Position numbers and translations under genes: made by a program
Assembly (NCBI RefSeq): GCF_003337235.1
Contig: NZ_QPJC01000018.1
Coordinates: 1 to 54,201, forward strand
Reading direction: 5' to 3'
Length of the DNA stretch: 54,201 nt
DNA from: Halopolyspora algeriensis
GTDB taxonomy: Bacteria; Actinomycetota; Actinomycetes; Mycobacteriales; Pseudonocardiaceae
Shown: piece after piece, positions 38,624 to 47,133 of the stretch
How positions within the stretch are numbered: the first letter of the stretch is position 1
Layout: every line of letters starts with the position of its first letter
Notes under the pieces: model-generated
The model's input: only the letters and a program-made list of their open reading frames with translations
What the model was told of the DNA's origin: nothing
The model's database searches: none

Positions 38624-38643
38624 TATTCAACGATCGTTGAATA
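38624..38643. promoter_or_regulatory. 20-bp perfect palindrome, TetR-type operator
   Basis: TATTCAACGATCGTTGAATA is fully self-complementary. It is AT-rich against a 70% GC background, lies 32 bp upstream of the monooxygenase ATG and 68 bp before gltX, and resembles TetR-family operators. No tetR gene lies in the window, so the regulator must act in trans. Confidence 0.75.
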
Positions 38644-38711
38644 ACGCCAGCATGCGCCCCGGTGGATGCGCCGGTCAAGGGCGAGACGGGGCTGGATAAG
38701 CTGGAAGGGTC

Positions 38712-40211
38712 ATGAGCACGTCAGAGGTCACACCCCCGCGCCAGTCGGTTTCCGGGATCCGGGCCCGGTTCTGTCCTTCGCCGACCGGTTCGCCGCACGT
38801 CGGATTGATCCGCACCGCCCTGTTCAACTGGGCTTTCGCTCGCCACAACGGTGGCACGCTGGTGTTCCGCATCGAGGACACCGACGTCAGCAGAGACAGC
38901 GAGGAGTCCTACCGGGCGCTGTTCGAGGCGCTGCGCTGGTTGGGGCTCGACTGGGACGAAGGGCCGGACATCGGCGGTGAGTACGGCCCTTACCGACAGA
39001 GCCTGCGGCGTGAGATCTACAGTGACATCGCGCGGCGCCTGCTGGAGGCGGGAGAGCTCTACGAGTCGTTCTCCACCTCCGAGGAGGTGGAAGCGCGGCA
39101 CCGTGCCGCGGGACGGGACCCCAAGCTCGGGTACGACAACGCCGACCGCGACCTCACCGACGAGCAGAAGGCGCAGCTGCGCGCCGAGGGGCGCAGCGCG
39201 GTACTGCGCCTGAAGATGCCCGAGCGGGACATCTCCTTCACCGACCTGGTGCGCGGCGAGGTCACCTTCCCTGCGGGGACGGTGCCGGATCCGGTGCTGG
39301 TGCGGGGCAACGGTGACGCCCTCTACACGCTGACCAACCCCGTCGACGACGCGCTGATGCGGATCACCCACGTTCTGCGCGGCGAGGATCTGCTGGCTTC
39401 GACGCCGCGTCAGATCGCGCTGTACGAGGCGCTGCGACGTATCGGCGTCACCGACTTCACACCCGAGTTCGGTCACCTTCCGTTCGTGATGGGCGAGGGC
39501 AACAAGAAGCTGTCCAAGCGGGACCCGCAGTCCGACGTCTTCCACCATCGGAATCGGGGATTCCTGCCCGAGGGGTTGCTGAACTACCTGGGGCTGCTGG
39601 GCTGGTCCATCGCCGAGGACCGGGACATGTTCTCCCTCGAGGAGATGGTGGAGAACTTCGAGATCGGCCGTGTCAGCTCCAATCCGGCACGCTTCGACCA
39701 GAAGAAGGCCGATGCGATCAACGCGGCGCACCTGCGCGCGCTGGCACCGGACGATTTCGTCGCTCGCATCGTGCCGTATCTGGTCCAGGGGGGTGTGCTG
39801 CCGCAGGAGCCCACCGAGGAACAGCTTTCCACCGTCCGAGCCGCGGCACCGTTGGTTCAGGAGAGGTTGATCGTGCTCTCCGACGCGGTGGGCATGATGG
39901 GCTTCCTGTTCGCAGGCGAGGACTTCGCTCCGGAGCAGGCCGCAGCGGACAAGGCCTTGGGCGAGGACGCCAGGCCGGTGCTGGAAGCCGCGATCGCCGC
40001 TCTCGAAGCGCTGCCGGAGTGGACCAAGGATGCCATCGAGTCCGCGCTCAAGGAGGCGATCGTGGAGGGGCTGGGAATCAAGCCCCGCAAGGCCTTCGCG
40101 CCGGTGCGGGTGGCCATCACCGGGCGTACCGTGTCCCCGCCGCTGTTCGAGTCGATGGAGATACTCGGCCGGGAGACCTCGCTGCGGCGGCTGCGCGCTG
40201 CTCTGGGCTGA
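38712..40211 (+). CDS. gltX: Glutamyl-tRNA synthetase
   Basis: GltX charges tRNA-Glu and, non-discriminating, tRNA-Gln; the latter product is then corrected by GatCAB encoded upstream, and no glnS is present in this window. The 499-aa class I enzyme has the HIGH-type motif [23 protein letters not shown], the KMSKS-type KKLSKRD and the C-terminal anticodon-binding domain. GGAAGG precedes the ATG; TAAGCT 9 nt upstream may be the -10 box. The two tRNA-Glu genes lie 1.3 kb downstream. Confidence 0.96.
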   Translation: MSTSEVTPPRQSVSGIRARFCPSPTGSPHVGLIRTALFNWAFARHNGGTLVFRIEDTDVSRDSEESYRALFEALRWLGLDWDEGPDIGGEYGPYRQSLRREIYSDIARRLLEAGELYESFSTSEEVEARHRAAGRDPKLGYDNADRDLTDEQKAQLRAEGRSAVLRLKMPERDISFTDLVRGEVTFPAGTVPDPVLVRGNGDALYTLTNPVDDALMRITHVLRGEDLLASTPRQIALYEALRRIGVTDFTPEFGHLPFVMGEGNKKLSKRDPQSDVFHHRNRGFLPEGLLNYLGLLGWSIAEDRDMFSLEEMVENFEIGRVSSNPARFDQKKADAINAAHLRALAPDDFVARIVPYLVQGGVLPQEPTEEQLSTVRAAAPLVQERLIVLSDAVGMMGFLFAGEDFAPEQAAADKALGEDARPVLEAAIAALEALPEWTKDAIESALKEAIVEGLGIKPRKAFAPVRVAITGRTVSPPLFESMEILGRETSLRRLRAALG

Positions 40212-40386
40212 CTTCGGTGGGCGGGGCGGCCGCAAGCAATGCCGCACGTCCCGCACTGCGCGTTTCAGCACGGACGACCGATTTTACCCGTGTGATCACG
40301 GTGATGCGGAGAATGTCGGCTACTGAACCGTGTCAGGAGAGGAAATATCACCACGTTGGCCGAGTCGAGCACGCCGCGTGGGTGCC

Positions 40387-40392
40387 TAGCCT
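40387..40392 (+). promoter_or_regulatory. -10 box of the HAD phosphatase gene
   Basis: TAGCCT, then 6 nt, then the GTG at 40399: a leaderless layout with no Shine-Dalgarno. Confidence 0.5.
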
Positions 40393-40398
40393 CACGGA

Positions 40399-41205
40399 GT
40401 GACATCCGCGCTTGAGGTTTCGACACCGGACGAACTCGAACAGATCAAGGCCGTATGCCTGGATATCGACGACACGTTGCTCGACAACGAGCGATCGTCG
40501 CGGAGGGGCTTGGCGGCGCTGACCGGAAACGATGCGTCCTGGCCGGTGTGGCGCCGCACCACCGAAGAACATTACGCGCGGTTCGTCGCCGGGGAGACCG
40601 ACTTCGACACGATGTGCCGGGAACGTCTCCGGGCCTTCTTCGCCGCATTCGGGGAACGACTCAGCGAGGCCGAGGTCGTGGCTCGGGAGCAGGTGCGCAT
40701 GTCGGCCATGCAGCGGGCCTGGAAGCTGTTCGACGACGCTGCACCGTGCCTGGAGTGGCTGCGTGCCAGCGGCTTGCGTGTTGCGGTCATCAGTAACGCG
40801 CCGGGGCCCTATCAGCGCAAGAAGATCGCCTCGGTCGGTTTGGCGGATGTGTTCGACGAGCTCGTTCTCTCCGGTGAATTCGGGGTGGCCAAACCGGACA
40901 GGCGGATTTTCGCGGCCGCGTGTTCGGCGCTGGGGCTGCGTCCCGAGGAGGTCGCGCATGTCGGCGACCGGCTCGACCAGGATGCGCTCGGGGCAACCCA
41001 TGCGGGTATGCACGGTGTCTGGTTGAATCGCCGCGATACCGCACGTCGCTCGGTGGCGGAGACACCTCCGGAGGGTGTGTCGACGATCACCGGCCTCGAC
41101 GAGTTGCCGGAGCTGCTGGTGTGCGACCTGCCGGCGGCCTCTCTGCGAGGTGCGTCCCCGCGAGGGGCGTGCCCGGGAAGTGAACTGCTCCGGTCCGCCG
41201 GATGA
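40399..41205 (+). CDS. HAD-superfamily hydrolase
   Basis: The 268-aa protein has all HAD motifs: motif I CLDIDDTLLDN, motif II VAVISNAPG, motif III lysine in GVAKPDRRIF and motif IV HVGDRLDQDALGATHAGM. The helical cap between motif I and II is of the C1 type. It is a cytoplasmic phosphatase of unknown substrate. The C-terminal 40 residues are Ala/Gly/Ser-rich and lie outside the fold. Confidence 0.88.
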   Translation: MTSALEVSTPDELEQIKAVCLDIDDTLLDNERSSRRGLAALTGNDASWPVWRRTTEEHYARFVAGETDFDTMCRERLRAFFAAFGERLSEAEVVAREQVRMSAMQRAWKLFDDAAPCLEWLRASGLRVAVISNAPGPYQRKKIASVGLADVFDELVLSGEFGVAKPDRRIFAAACSALGLRPEEVAHVGDRLDQDALGATHAGMHGVWLNRRDTARRSVAETPPEGVSTITGLDELPELLVCDLPAASLRGASPRGACPGSELLRSAG

Positions 41206-41400
41206 GGCCACGGGGCGCGCGGGTGGGCGCCTTGCGTGCGTGTATGGGCGCTTACCTGCGGAATCCTGGTTATGAGGGGGGTGGTTTCAGGCCGCTGTGG
41301 GGCATGGTCTAGTATTTTTACCAACAGCAGCGAACAGCACTGATGACTCCGAGTCTCGAAGCGAGAAACCCGGAGGAGTTGGCCTGGGCGTTGCACCCTA

Positions 41401-41472
41401 TGGGGTATGGTGTAATCGGCAGCACGACTGATTCTGGTTCAGTTAGTCTAGGTTCGAATCCTGGTACCCCAG
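41401..41472 (+). tRNA. tRNA-Gln (anticodon CTG)
   Basis: The cloverleaf has acceptor stem TGGGGTA/TACCCCA, anticodon stem ACTGA/TCAGT with loop TTCTGGT (anticodon CTG), and T-loop GGTTCGAATCC. Discriminator G; no encoded CCA. A TAGTAT-like -10 box lies about 90 bases upstream at 41309-41314. This tRNA would be charged with Glu by GltX and corrected by GatCAB. Confidence 0.95.
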
Positions 41473-41513
41473 CGAGACGAGGCGGTGAGGCATCGTCGCC
41501 CTCGTTTCCACAG

Positions 41514-41586
41514 GCTCCCGTCGTCTAGTGGCCTAGGACGCCGGCCTCTCACGCCGGTAACGTGGGTTCGAATCCCATCGGGAGTA
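41514..41586 (+). tRNA. tRNA-Glu (anticodon CTC), copy 1
   Basis: The acceptor stem is GCTCCCG/CGGGAGT with a G-U first pair; the anticodon stem CCGGC/GCCGG carries loop CTCTCAC (anticodon CTC). The T-arm is GTGGGTTCGAATCCCAT and the discriminator is A. An identical gene lies 186 bases downstream. Confidence 0.95.
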
Positions 41587-41594
41587 CGAAAGTA

Positions 41595-41622
41595 CGGCCG
41601 GTGTGTGAGCGTGCACCGGCCG
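41595..41622 (+). terminator. Hairpin after tRNA-Glu copy 1
   Basis: CGGCCGGTG pairs with CACCGGCCG, extended by three wobble pairs towards a GAGC loop, and is followed by CTTTG. It is the counterpart of the hairpin after copy 2 and lies 8 bases after the tRNA. Confidence 0.65.
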
Positions 41623-41699
41623 CTTTGCTGCGGATGACATGCAGTGCCGAGTCCCCGTCTTCGTCGGCGGTGTCGACCCGGTACGGTGTGTTCCGTCCT

Positions 41700-41772
41700 G
41701 CTCCCGTCGTCTAGTGGCCTAGGACGCCGGCCTCTCACGCCGGTAACGTGGGTTCGAATCCCATCGGGAGTA
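41700..41772 (+). tRNA. tRNA-Glu (anticodon CTC), copy 2
   Basis: This gene is identical in sequence to the copy at 41514-41586, with the same G-U first acceptor pair and the CTC anticodon. It belongs to a tandem duplication that includes the downstream hairpin. Confidence 0.95.
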
Positions 41773-41780
41773 CGAAAGTA

Positions 41781-41808
41781 CGGCCGGTGTGCAAGCGCAC
41801 ACCGGCCG
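41781..41808 (+). terminator. Hairpin after tRNA-Glu copy 2
   Basis: CGGCCGGTGTGC and GCACACCGGCCG form a perfect 12-bp stem with loop AAGC, followed by CTTTG. Against copy 1, the three innermost wobble pairs are replaced by Watson-Crick pairs, so pairing is preserved. Confidence 0.7.
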
Positions 41809-41926
41809 CTTTGCTGCGGATGATGGGCAGGGCAACCGGAACTCTCGTCACGGCTTCGGCAGCGAACGGTCCGTTCGCTGCCGAAGCCGTCGCCACCGCA
41901 GCCGATCAGGGCGAATCGGTTCGTTC

Positions 41927-42628
41927 TCAGAGTCGATTCTGCAGACCGTCGGCCGCTGCGAGCAGGTCGGCCGCCCAACGACTCCCCGGCCGCCGTCCCA
42001 TTCGGTCGATCGGGCCGGACACCGAAATCGCCGCGACCACGTTCCCGTTCGAGTCGCGCACCGGTGCGGACACGCTCGCCACCCCGGATTCGCGCTCGGC
42101 CACGCTCTGGGCCCACCCGCGGCGGCGCACCTCCATCAGCGTGCGCTCCCCGTACACCGCCTCGGCGAGAACGGCGCGCTGGGTGGCGGCATCGGACCAG
42201 GCGGCAAGGACCTTGGCGCCCGAGCCGGCGGTCATCGACAGCATGGCATTGACGGGCACGGTGTCTCGCAGACCGCTGGGTGGTTCGGCAGTGGCGATGC
42301 ACCGGCGCTGCATACCGTCGCGCCGGTACAGTTGCACACTCTCCCCGGTGGCGTCCCGGAGTTTGGGCAGCACCACCGAGGCAGCTTCCAACAACGGGTC
42401 GACGGCTTTGCCCGCGAGCTCGGCCAGTGCGGCCCCCGAGCGCCAACGGCCGTCCGAACCGCGCCGCAACATCCGGTGCGTTTCCAGGCCCACAGCCAGC
42501 CGATGAGCCGTCGCACGGGGAAGTCCGGTCCGCTCGCACAGTTCGGCGAGGCCGCACGGATCCTCGGCGACCGCCTGCAGTACGGCCACTGCCTTGTCCA
42601 AAACTCCGATACCGCTATGCTGTCCCAC
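41927..42628 (-). CDS. ndgR: IclR-family regulator of leuCD and amino acid metabolism (NdgR/LtbR type)
   Basis: The 233-aa protein has an N-terminal winged HTH (about 5-65: [41 protein letters not shown]) and a C-terminal IclR effector domain (about 80-230). It is divergent from leuC, as are NdgR in Streptomyces and LtbR in Corynebacterium, which control leuCD and other amino acid genes. I infer the same role. The GTG at 42628 lies 6 nt after TAATAT on the minus strand, so the mRNA is probably leaderless. Confidence 0.9.
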   Translation of the reverse strand: MGQHSGIGVLDKAVAVLQAVAEDPCGLAELCERTGLPRATAHRLAVGLETHRMLRRGSDGRWRSGAALAELAGKAVDPLLEAASVVLPKLRDATGESVQLYRRDGMQRRCIATAEPPSGLRDTVPVNAMLSMTAGSGAKVLAAWSDAATQRAVLAEAVYGERTLMEVRRRGWAQSVAERESGVASVSAPVRDSNGNVVAAISVSGPIDRMGRRPGSRWAADLLAAADGLQNRL

Positions 42629-42634
42629 GTAGCG

Positions 42635-42640
42635 ATATTA
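42635..42640 (-). promoter_or_regulatory. -10 box of ndgR in the ndgR-leuC divergent region
   Basis: TAATAT on the minus strand is followed by 6 nt and GTG. The 102-bp region between the genes is AT-rich near this box and also holds ACTTC-N11-GAAGT (42642-42662), a possible binding site for the regulator. Confidence 0.55.
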
Positions 42641-42730
42641 ACTTCTCGTTATTTGGGAAGTCTACTGCTGGGACATGGATTGCGATGTGATCCGTCGCGC
42701 GGGTCACCACTGCCTCGATGGGGAGAAGCG

Positions 42731-44131
42731 ATGGGCAAGACGCTCGCGGAAAAGGTCTGGGACGCGCATCTCGTGCGCCAGGGCACGGGCCATGAGCCCG
42801 ACCTGCTCTACATCGACCTCCACCTGGTGCACGAAGTCACCAGTCCGCAGGCATTCGAAGGGCTGCGGCTGGCGAATCGTGCGGTGCGTCGGCCCGACCT
42901 GACGCTGGCAACCGAAGACCACAACGTACCGACCACCGGAATCGATCTGCCGATCGCCGACCCGGTGTCCCGTACGCAGGTGGACACGTTGCGAGCCAAC
43001 TGCGAGGAATTCGGCATCCGCCTGCACCCGATGGGGGATGCCGAGCAGGGCATCGTGCACGTGGTGGGTCCCCAACTCGGCCTGACCCAGCCCGGAGCCA
43101 CGGTGGTCTGCGGCGACAGCCACACCTCGACACACGGTGCCTTCGGCGCGCTGGCCTTCGGGATCGGCACCTCGGAGGTCGAGCACGTGCTGGCCACTCA
43201 GACGTTGCCGCTGAAGCCGTTCAAGACGATGGCGATCAATATCGAGGGCACCCTGCGGCCGGGAGTGACGAGCAAGGACGTGATCCTTGCGGTGATCTCC
43301 CGGATCGGCACCGGCGGTGGGCAGGGATACGTCCTGGAGTACCGGGGAACAGCCGTTGAGGCGATGTCGATGGAAGCACGCATGACGATGTGCAACATGT
43401 CCATCGAGGCGGGGGCGCGAGCCGGGATGATCGCGCCGGACGAGACCACTTTCGCCTATCTCGAGGGCCGCTCGCACGCTCCGGCAGGACAGCAGTGGGA
43501 TGCCGCGGTGGAGTACTGGAAGACGCTGCGGACCGACGAGGACGCCTCGTTCGACGCGGAGATCACCATCAATGCCGACGAGCTGACGCCGTTCGTCACC
43601 TGGGGAACCAATCCGGGGCAGGGACTGCCGTTGGGCGAGCGGATCCCCGATCCGGAGCGGATCGCCGATGCCGACGAGCGCTATGCCACGGAGAAAGCGC
43701 TGGACTACATGGGCCTGAAGCCCGGGGTGCCGCTGCGTGATGTGGCTGTGGACACGGTCTTTCTGGGGTCGTGCACCAACGGGCGCATCGAAGACCTGCG
43801 CACCGCTGCGGAGATCCTGCGCGATCGCAAGGTTTCCGATGACGTGCGCATGCTCGTGGTTCCAGGCTCGATGAAGGTGCGCGAGCAGGCGGAAGCCGAG
43901 GGCCTCGACGAGGTCTTCACCACCGCCGGTGCGCAGTGGCGGTCGGCGGGATGCTCGATGTGTCTGGGCATGAACCCGGATCAGCTCACGCCCGGTGAGC
44001 GCTCGGCGTCGACGTCCAACCGCAACTTCGAGGGCAGGCAGGGCAAGGGGGGGCGCACCCACCTCGTCTCGCCGGTGGTGGCCGCAGCCACCGCGGTGCG
44101 GGGCACCCTGTCCTCCCCCGAAGACCTCTGA
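42731..44131 (+). CDS. leuC: 3-Isopropylmalate dehydratase, large subunit
   Basis: LeuC with LeuD isomerises 2-isopropylmalate to 3-isopropylmalate in leucine synthesis. The 466-aa aconitase-family protein has the [4Fe-4S] cysteines in [14 protein letters not shown] and [13 protein letters not shown] and the conserved ATEDHNVPT and [37 protein letters not shown] lies before the ATG at 42731; the open frame upstream crosses the regulator gene and is not coding. leuD follows after 50 bases. Confidence 0.97.
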   Translation: MGKTLAEKVWDAHLVRQGTGHEPDLLYIDLHLVHEVTSPQAFEGLRLANRAVRRPDLTLATEDHNVPTTGIDLPIADPVSRTQVDTLRANCEEFGIRLHPMGDAEQGIVHVVGPQLGLTQPGATVVCGDSHTSTHGAFGALAFGIGTSEVEHVLATQTLPLKPFKTMAINIEGTLRPGVTSKDVILAVISRIGTGGGQGYVLEYRGTAVEAMSMEARMTMCNMSIEAGARAGMIAPDETTFAYLEGRSHAPAGQQWDAAVEYWKTLRTDEDASFDAEITINADELTPFVTWGTNPGQGLPLGERIPDPERIADADERYATEKALDYMGLKPGVPLRDVAVDTVFLGSCTNGRIEDLRTAAEILRDRKVSDDVRMLVVPGSMKVREQAEAEGLDEVFTTAGAQWRSAGCSMCLGMNPDQLTPGERSASTSNRNFEGRQGKGGRTHLVSPVVAAATAVRGTLSSPEDL

Positions 44132-44181
44132 AAGAGGCGAAGAACACGTACCAAATCACCACGAGTCCAGGAGCAGTAACG

Positions 44182-44784
44182 ATGGAGCCGTTCACGACAC
44201 ACACCGGCATCGGCGTTCCCCTGCGCCGGTCCAACGTGGACACCGACCAGATCATCCCCGCGGTCTACCTCAAGCGGGTTTCCCGGACGGGTTTCGAGGA
44301 TGCCCTGTTCGCCGCCTGGCGAAGCGACGAGAACTTCATTCTCAACTCCGAGCCTTTCCGCCATGGCAGTGTTCTGGTGGCCGGACCCGACTTCGGAACC
44401 GGGTCGTCCCGGGAACATGCCGTGTGGGCATTGAAGGACTACGGATTCCGAGTGGTCATCTCTTCCCGATTCGCCGACATCTTTCGGGGTAATGCGGGTA
44501 AGCAGGGCCTGTTGGCCGCTCAGTGCGAGCAGTCCGATGTGGAGATGTTGTGGAAGCTGCTGGAAACCGAACCCGGAACTCGGGTAACAGTGGATCTTGA
44601 GCAGCGAACGATCCATGCCAAGGACCTGACCGTGCCTTTCAGCATCGACGACTACACGCGCTGGCGGCTGCTGGAAGGCTTCGACGACATCGGGCTGACC
44701 CTTCGTGAGGCCGAGACGATCGGCGCGTTCGAGCGGACCCGGCCGAGTTTCAAGCCCCGTACATTGCCCGCCGCGGAGAAGTAA
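44182..44784 (+). CDS. leuD: 3-Isopropylmalate dehydratase, small subunit
   Basis: LeuD is the swivel domain that completes the isopropylmalate isomerase active site. The 200-aa protein has [14 protein letters not shown] near the start and the signature [49 protein letters not shown] precedes the ATG at good spacing. It is the second gene of the leuCD operon, which ends with a strong palindrome at 44806. Confidence 0.97.
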   Translation: MEPFTTHTGIGVPLRRSNVDTDQIIPAVYLKRVSRTGFEDALFAAWRSDENFILNSEPFRHGSVLVAGPDFGTGSSREHAVWALKDYGFRVVISSRFADIFRGNAGKQGLLAAQCEQSDVEMLWKLLETEPGTRVTVDLEQRTIHAKDLTVPFSIDDYTRWRLLEGFDDIGLTLREAETIGAFERTRPSFKPRTLPAAEK

Positions 44785-44805
44785 AGCCGTCCGAGGCGGT
44801 ATCCG

Positions 44806-44849
44806 GTGCGGGCGCGTTTTCGGTCTTGTGGCGGAAAACGCGCCCGCAC
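44806..44849 (+). terminator. 16-bp perfect hairpin after leuD
   Basis: GTGCGGGCGCGTTTTC (44806-44821) and its exact complement (44834-44849) form a 16-bp stem with a 12-nt loop, 21 bases after leuD. There is no T-run after it. It resembles the GTGAAC family in layout and outer GTG/CAC pairs but differs in sequence. Confidence 0.8.
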
Positions 44850-45023
44850 GCCGACAACCGGAAGCTGCTGCCGCGAAGCCGGATCGTGGGCCGAACGGAC
44901 CCGATTACGCGATGTCCCAATGGAAAAAGGGGGCGTGGCGAATGGCACACGTCTGTTCGGAGATTTACTGTGGCCTTGAGTCGGCCCGACGGACGGGGCC
45001 GTTGTTGTCCTGGGAGGGACGAA

Positions 45024-45953
45024 ATGAACAAGGCCCAACTCATCGAGGCTCTGGCTGAACGCCTCGGGGACAAGAAGACCGCGAACCAAGCAGTAGAGGA
45101 CATGACCGACCTCATCGTTCGTCATGTCAACAAGGGCGAGAAAGTCAACATCACCGGTTTCGGCGTCTTCGAGAAGCGTGCTCGTGCCGCTCGGACCGCA
45201 CGCAATCCGCGTACCGGCGAGGCGGTGAAGGTGAAGAAGACCAATGTTCCCGCCTTCCGTCCCGGTACGCAGTTCAAGGAAGTGGTCGGCGGACAGCGCA
45301 AGCTTCCCCGTGTCAGTGCGGGCAAGACGGGTGGTACCGCATCGCGCTCGACCAAGAGCAGCACCGCATCCTCGACAACGGGCCGTGCTGCTACCACCGG
45401 CTCCACCTCCAAGACCGCTGCGGCGCGCACGACGGGGACTCGGAGCACCGCCCGGGCCGGGACGACCGGCAAGGCCGCCACGACCAAGGCCGGTACCAGC
45501 AAGGCGAGCACGACCAAGGCCGCAACGACCGGTAAGGCCGGGACGGCCAACAAGTCCGCAACGACCGGCAAGGCCAGTACGGGCAAGTCGAGCACGACCA
45601 AGGCCGCAACGACCGGCAAGGCCGCCACGACCAAGGCGAGCACGACCAAGGCCGCAACGACCGGCAAGGCCGCCACGACCAAGGCCAGTACGGGCAAGGC
45701 GAGTACGGCCAAGTCCGCAACGACCGGCAAGTCGAGTACGGCCAAGTCCGCAACGACCAAGTCGAATACGACAGGCAAGTCCGGGACGACCAAGTCGAGC
45801 ACGACCAAGTCCGGAACCAGCAAGGCGAATGCGGCAGGCAAGTCCGAAACCGGCAAGTCGAGCACAGCAGGGACCGGCAAGACCGGGACGGCGAAATCGG
45901 GGGCGGCCTCGTCCAGCAGGAAGTCCACGACGCGCAGCACCGCGAAGAAGTGA
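45024..45953 (+). CDS. hup: DNA-binding protein HU with long Lys/Thr/Ser-rich tail
   Basis: Residues 1-90 form a normal HU fold: [70 protein letters not shown]. It binds and bends DNA as a nucleoid protein. The following ~215 residues are a low-complexity tail of TTK, STTK, ATTGKA and TGKS units with about one lysine in five or six residues, longer than the tail of M. tuberculosis HupB (214 aa in all) and rich in Thr/Ser instead of Pro. The tail should be disordered, contact DNA or RNA, and offers many sites for Lys acetylation or Ser/Thr phosphorylation. GGGAGG lies 6 nt before the ATG. The gene is flanked by leuD and mutT1 as in mycobacteria. Confidence 0.95.
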   Translation: MNKAQLIEALAERLGDKKTANQAVEDMTDLIVRHVNKGEKVNITGFGVFEKRARAARTARNPRTGEAVKVKKTNVPAFRPGTQFKEVVGGQRKLPRVSAGKTGGTASRSTKSSTASSTTGRAATTGSTSKTAAARTTGTRSTARAGTTGKAATTKAGTSKASTTKAATTGKAGTANKSATTGKASTGKSSTTKAATTGKAATTKASTTKAATTGKAATTKASTGKASTAKSATTGKSSTAKSATTKSNTTGKSGTTKSSTTKSGTSKANAAGKSETGKSSTAGTGKTGTAKSGAASSSRKSTTRSTAKK

Positions 45954-46089
45954 CCGGCCCGCGCCCGGCGTGGATGGTACGAGCACGACCACGACCGGCA
46001 CAGGAGGAGACCCGCTGCACAGCGGCTTGTTGGCAGCAGCCGAGCGACCGGAGCCGAGCCGGGCGGTGAACACCGACAACCGACGAAGT

Positions 46090-47127
46090 TCAGGAACAGG
46101 GCTCTGCCAGGTAGTCGGCAGCGGCCAGATGCAGGGCGGGGGCGGCGTTGTGGCCGGAGGGCCGGCCACGCTGGAACGTCAGCGTCCAGACGCTGGCTTT
46201 TTTGCTTCGGACCTCACCCGGCTCCAACCCGGATTCGGCGGCCAGACGCGTCACCAGATCCGGGATGACACCTCCCTGACTGCATACCACCGCGATGCCC
46301 GGCATCGCGGCGATTTCCAGTAGCCGCTGTACCGCGTCGGACGGATCCGACCAGTAGCCTTCCTCGGACAGCAGCGGTTCGTCACCGATATCGACACCGA
46401 GCTCCTCGGCCAGCGGCGATACGGTCTGCTCACACCGCAACCGTGGTGCGGAGTGCACGCGCTCGGGCCCGAACAGCGGCAGGAGTGTGTGCAGCGCCTG
46501 CCGCTGTGCGAAACCGGCCTCGCTGAGCGGCCGGAGGGTGTCGTCGCCGCTGAATCGGGAACGAGTGCCCGCCTTCGCGTGCCGGACCAGCAGCAGGGTG
46601 GCCGTGTCCGTGGGGAGCCTGTCGAAGGCGTCGAGCACGGACACATCCAGGGCGTAGCTGAGTTGCTCCCGCGCCTGCTCGGTGGTCATCCAGCGCAGCT
46701 CGTCCACTTCCTCGTTCGGGAGGAACGATCCGCTGCGGACGCGGGCCGAGAAGTAGTCCACGGATTTGACGGCCCGGCCACCGTCCCGTGTCGGGATCCG
46801 GTAGGTCACTTGCGGCAGACGCCGGGACAGGACGCATGTCAGACCGGTCTCTTCGCTGATCTCGCGGAAGGCCGTGTGCGCGATGGTTTCCCCCGGATCC
46901 ACCTTGCCCTTCGGCAAGGACCAGTCGTCGTAGCGGGGGCGGTGTACCACCGCCACTTCGGTTCCCCCGCCGGGCCGTGCCCGCCACACGACGGCTCCCG
47001 CGGCGTGCACGGTCGCGATGCCGTTCTCCGGCCGCTCCCGGCCGGAACAGGCCGGATTCGGCGCGGAAAGTTCGGATACCGGTCCGCCGGCACCGGACTC
47101 TCCGGGGGCCGTTTCGTCCGCGCTCAT
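46090..47127 (-). CDS. mutT1: MutT1-type Nudix hydrolase fused to histidine phosphatase
   Basis: The N-terminal half (about 35-170) is a Nudix domain with the box GKVDPGETIAHTAFREISEETGL. The C-terminal half (about 175-345) is a histidine-phosphatase domain starting LLLVRHAKAG. M. tuberculosis MutT1 (Rv2985) has this fusion and removes 8-oxo-dGTP/8-oxo-GTP and diadenosine polyphosphates, protecting against oxidative mutagenesis. The 345-aa protein starts with ATG 6 bases after the ppk stop, so it is co-transcribed with ppk. It is convergent with hup. Confidence 0.92.
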   Translation of the reverse strand: MSADETAPGESGAGGPVSELSAPNPACSGRERPENGIATVHAAGAVVWRARPGGGTEVAVVHRPRYDDWSLPKGKVDPGETIAHTAFREISEETGLTCVLSRRLPQVTYRIPTRDGGRAVKSVDYFSARVRSGSFLPNEEVDELRWMTTEQAREQLSYALDVSVLDAFDRLPTDTATLLLVRHAKAGTRSRFSGDDTLRPLSEAGFAQRQALHTLLPLFGPERVHSAPRLRCEQTVSPLAEELGVDIGDEPLLSEEGYWSDPSDAVQRLLEIAAMPGIAVVCSQGGVIPDLVTRLAAESGLEPGEVRSKKASVWTLTFQRGRPSGHNAAPALHLAAADYLAEPCS

Positions 47128-47133
47128 ACCACC

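Larger units (their letters stand above)
41514..41823 (+). repeat. Tandem duplication of a tRNA-Glu/terminator unit
   Basis: Two 124-nt units (41514-41637 and 41700-41823) contain the tRNA-Glu gene, a short CGAAAGTA spacer, the hairpin and CTTTGCTGCGGATGA. They differ only in a few bases within the hairpin and are separated by 62 unrelated bases. Confidence 0.9.

Noticed and set aside
41448-42557. Minus-strand open frame across the tRNA-Glu genes and ndgR
   Set aside because: It is the antisense of the tRNA genes plus a second frame of the regulator gene; the repeated peptide it shows is only the tRNA duplication.
45470-45860. Tandem DNA repeats in hup considered as a CRISPR or minisatellite
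   Set aside because: The repeats are imperfect, in frame and encode the Thr/Lys tail; no spacers of uniform length exist.
46150-46175. GTGGCCGG-AGGG-CCGGCCAC inverted repeat
   Set aside because: It lies inside the mutT1 coding region, where GC-rich codon bias easily makes such stems.
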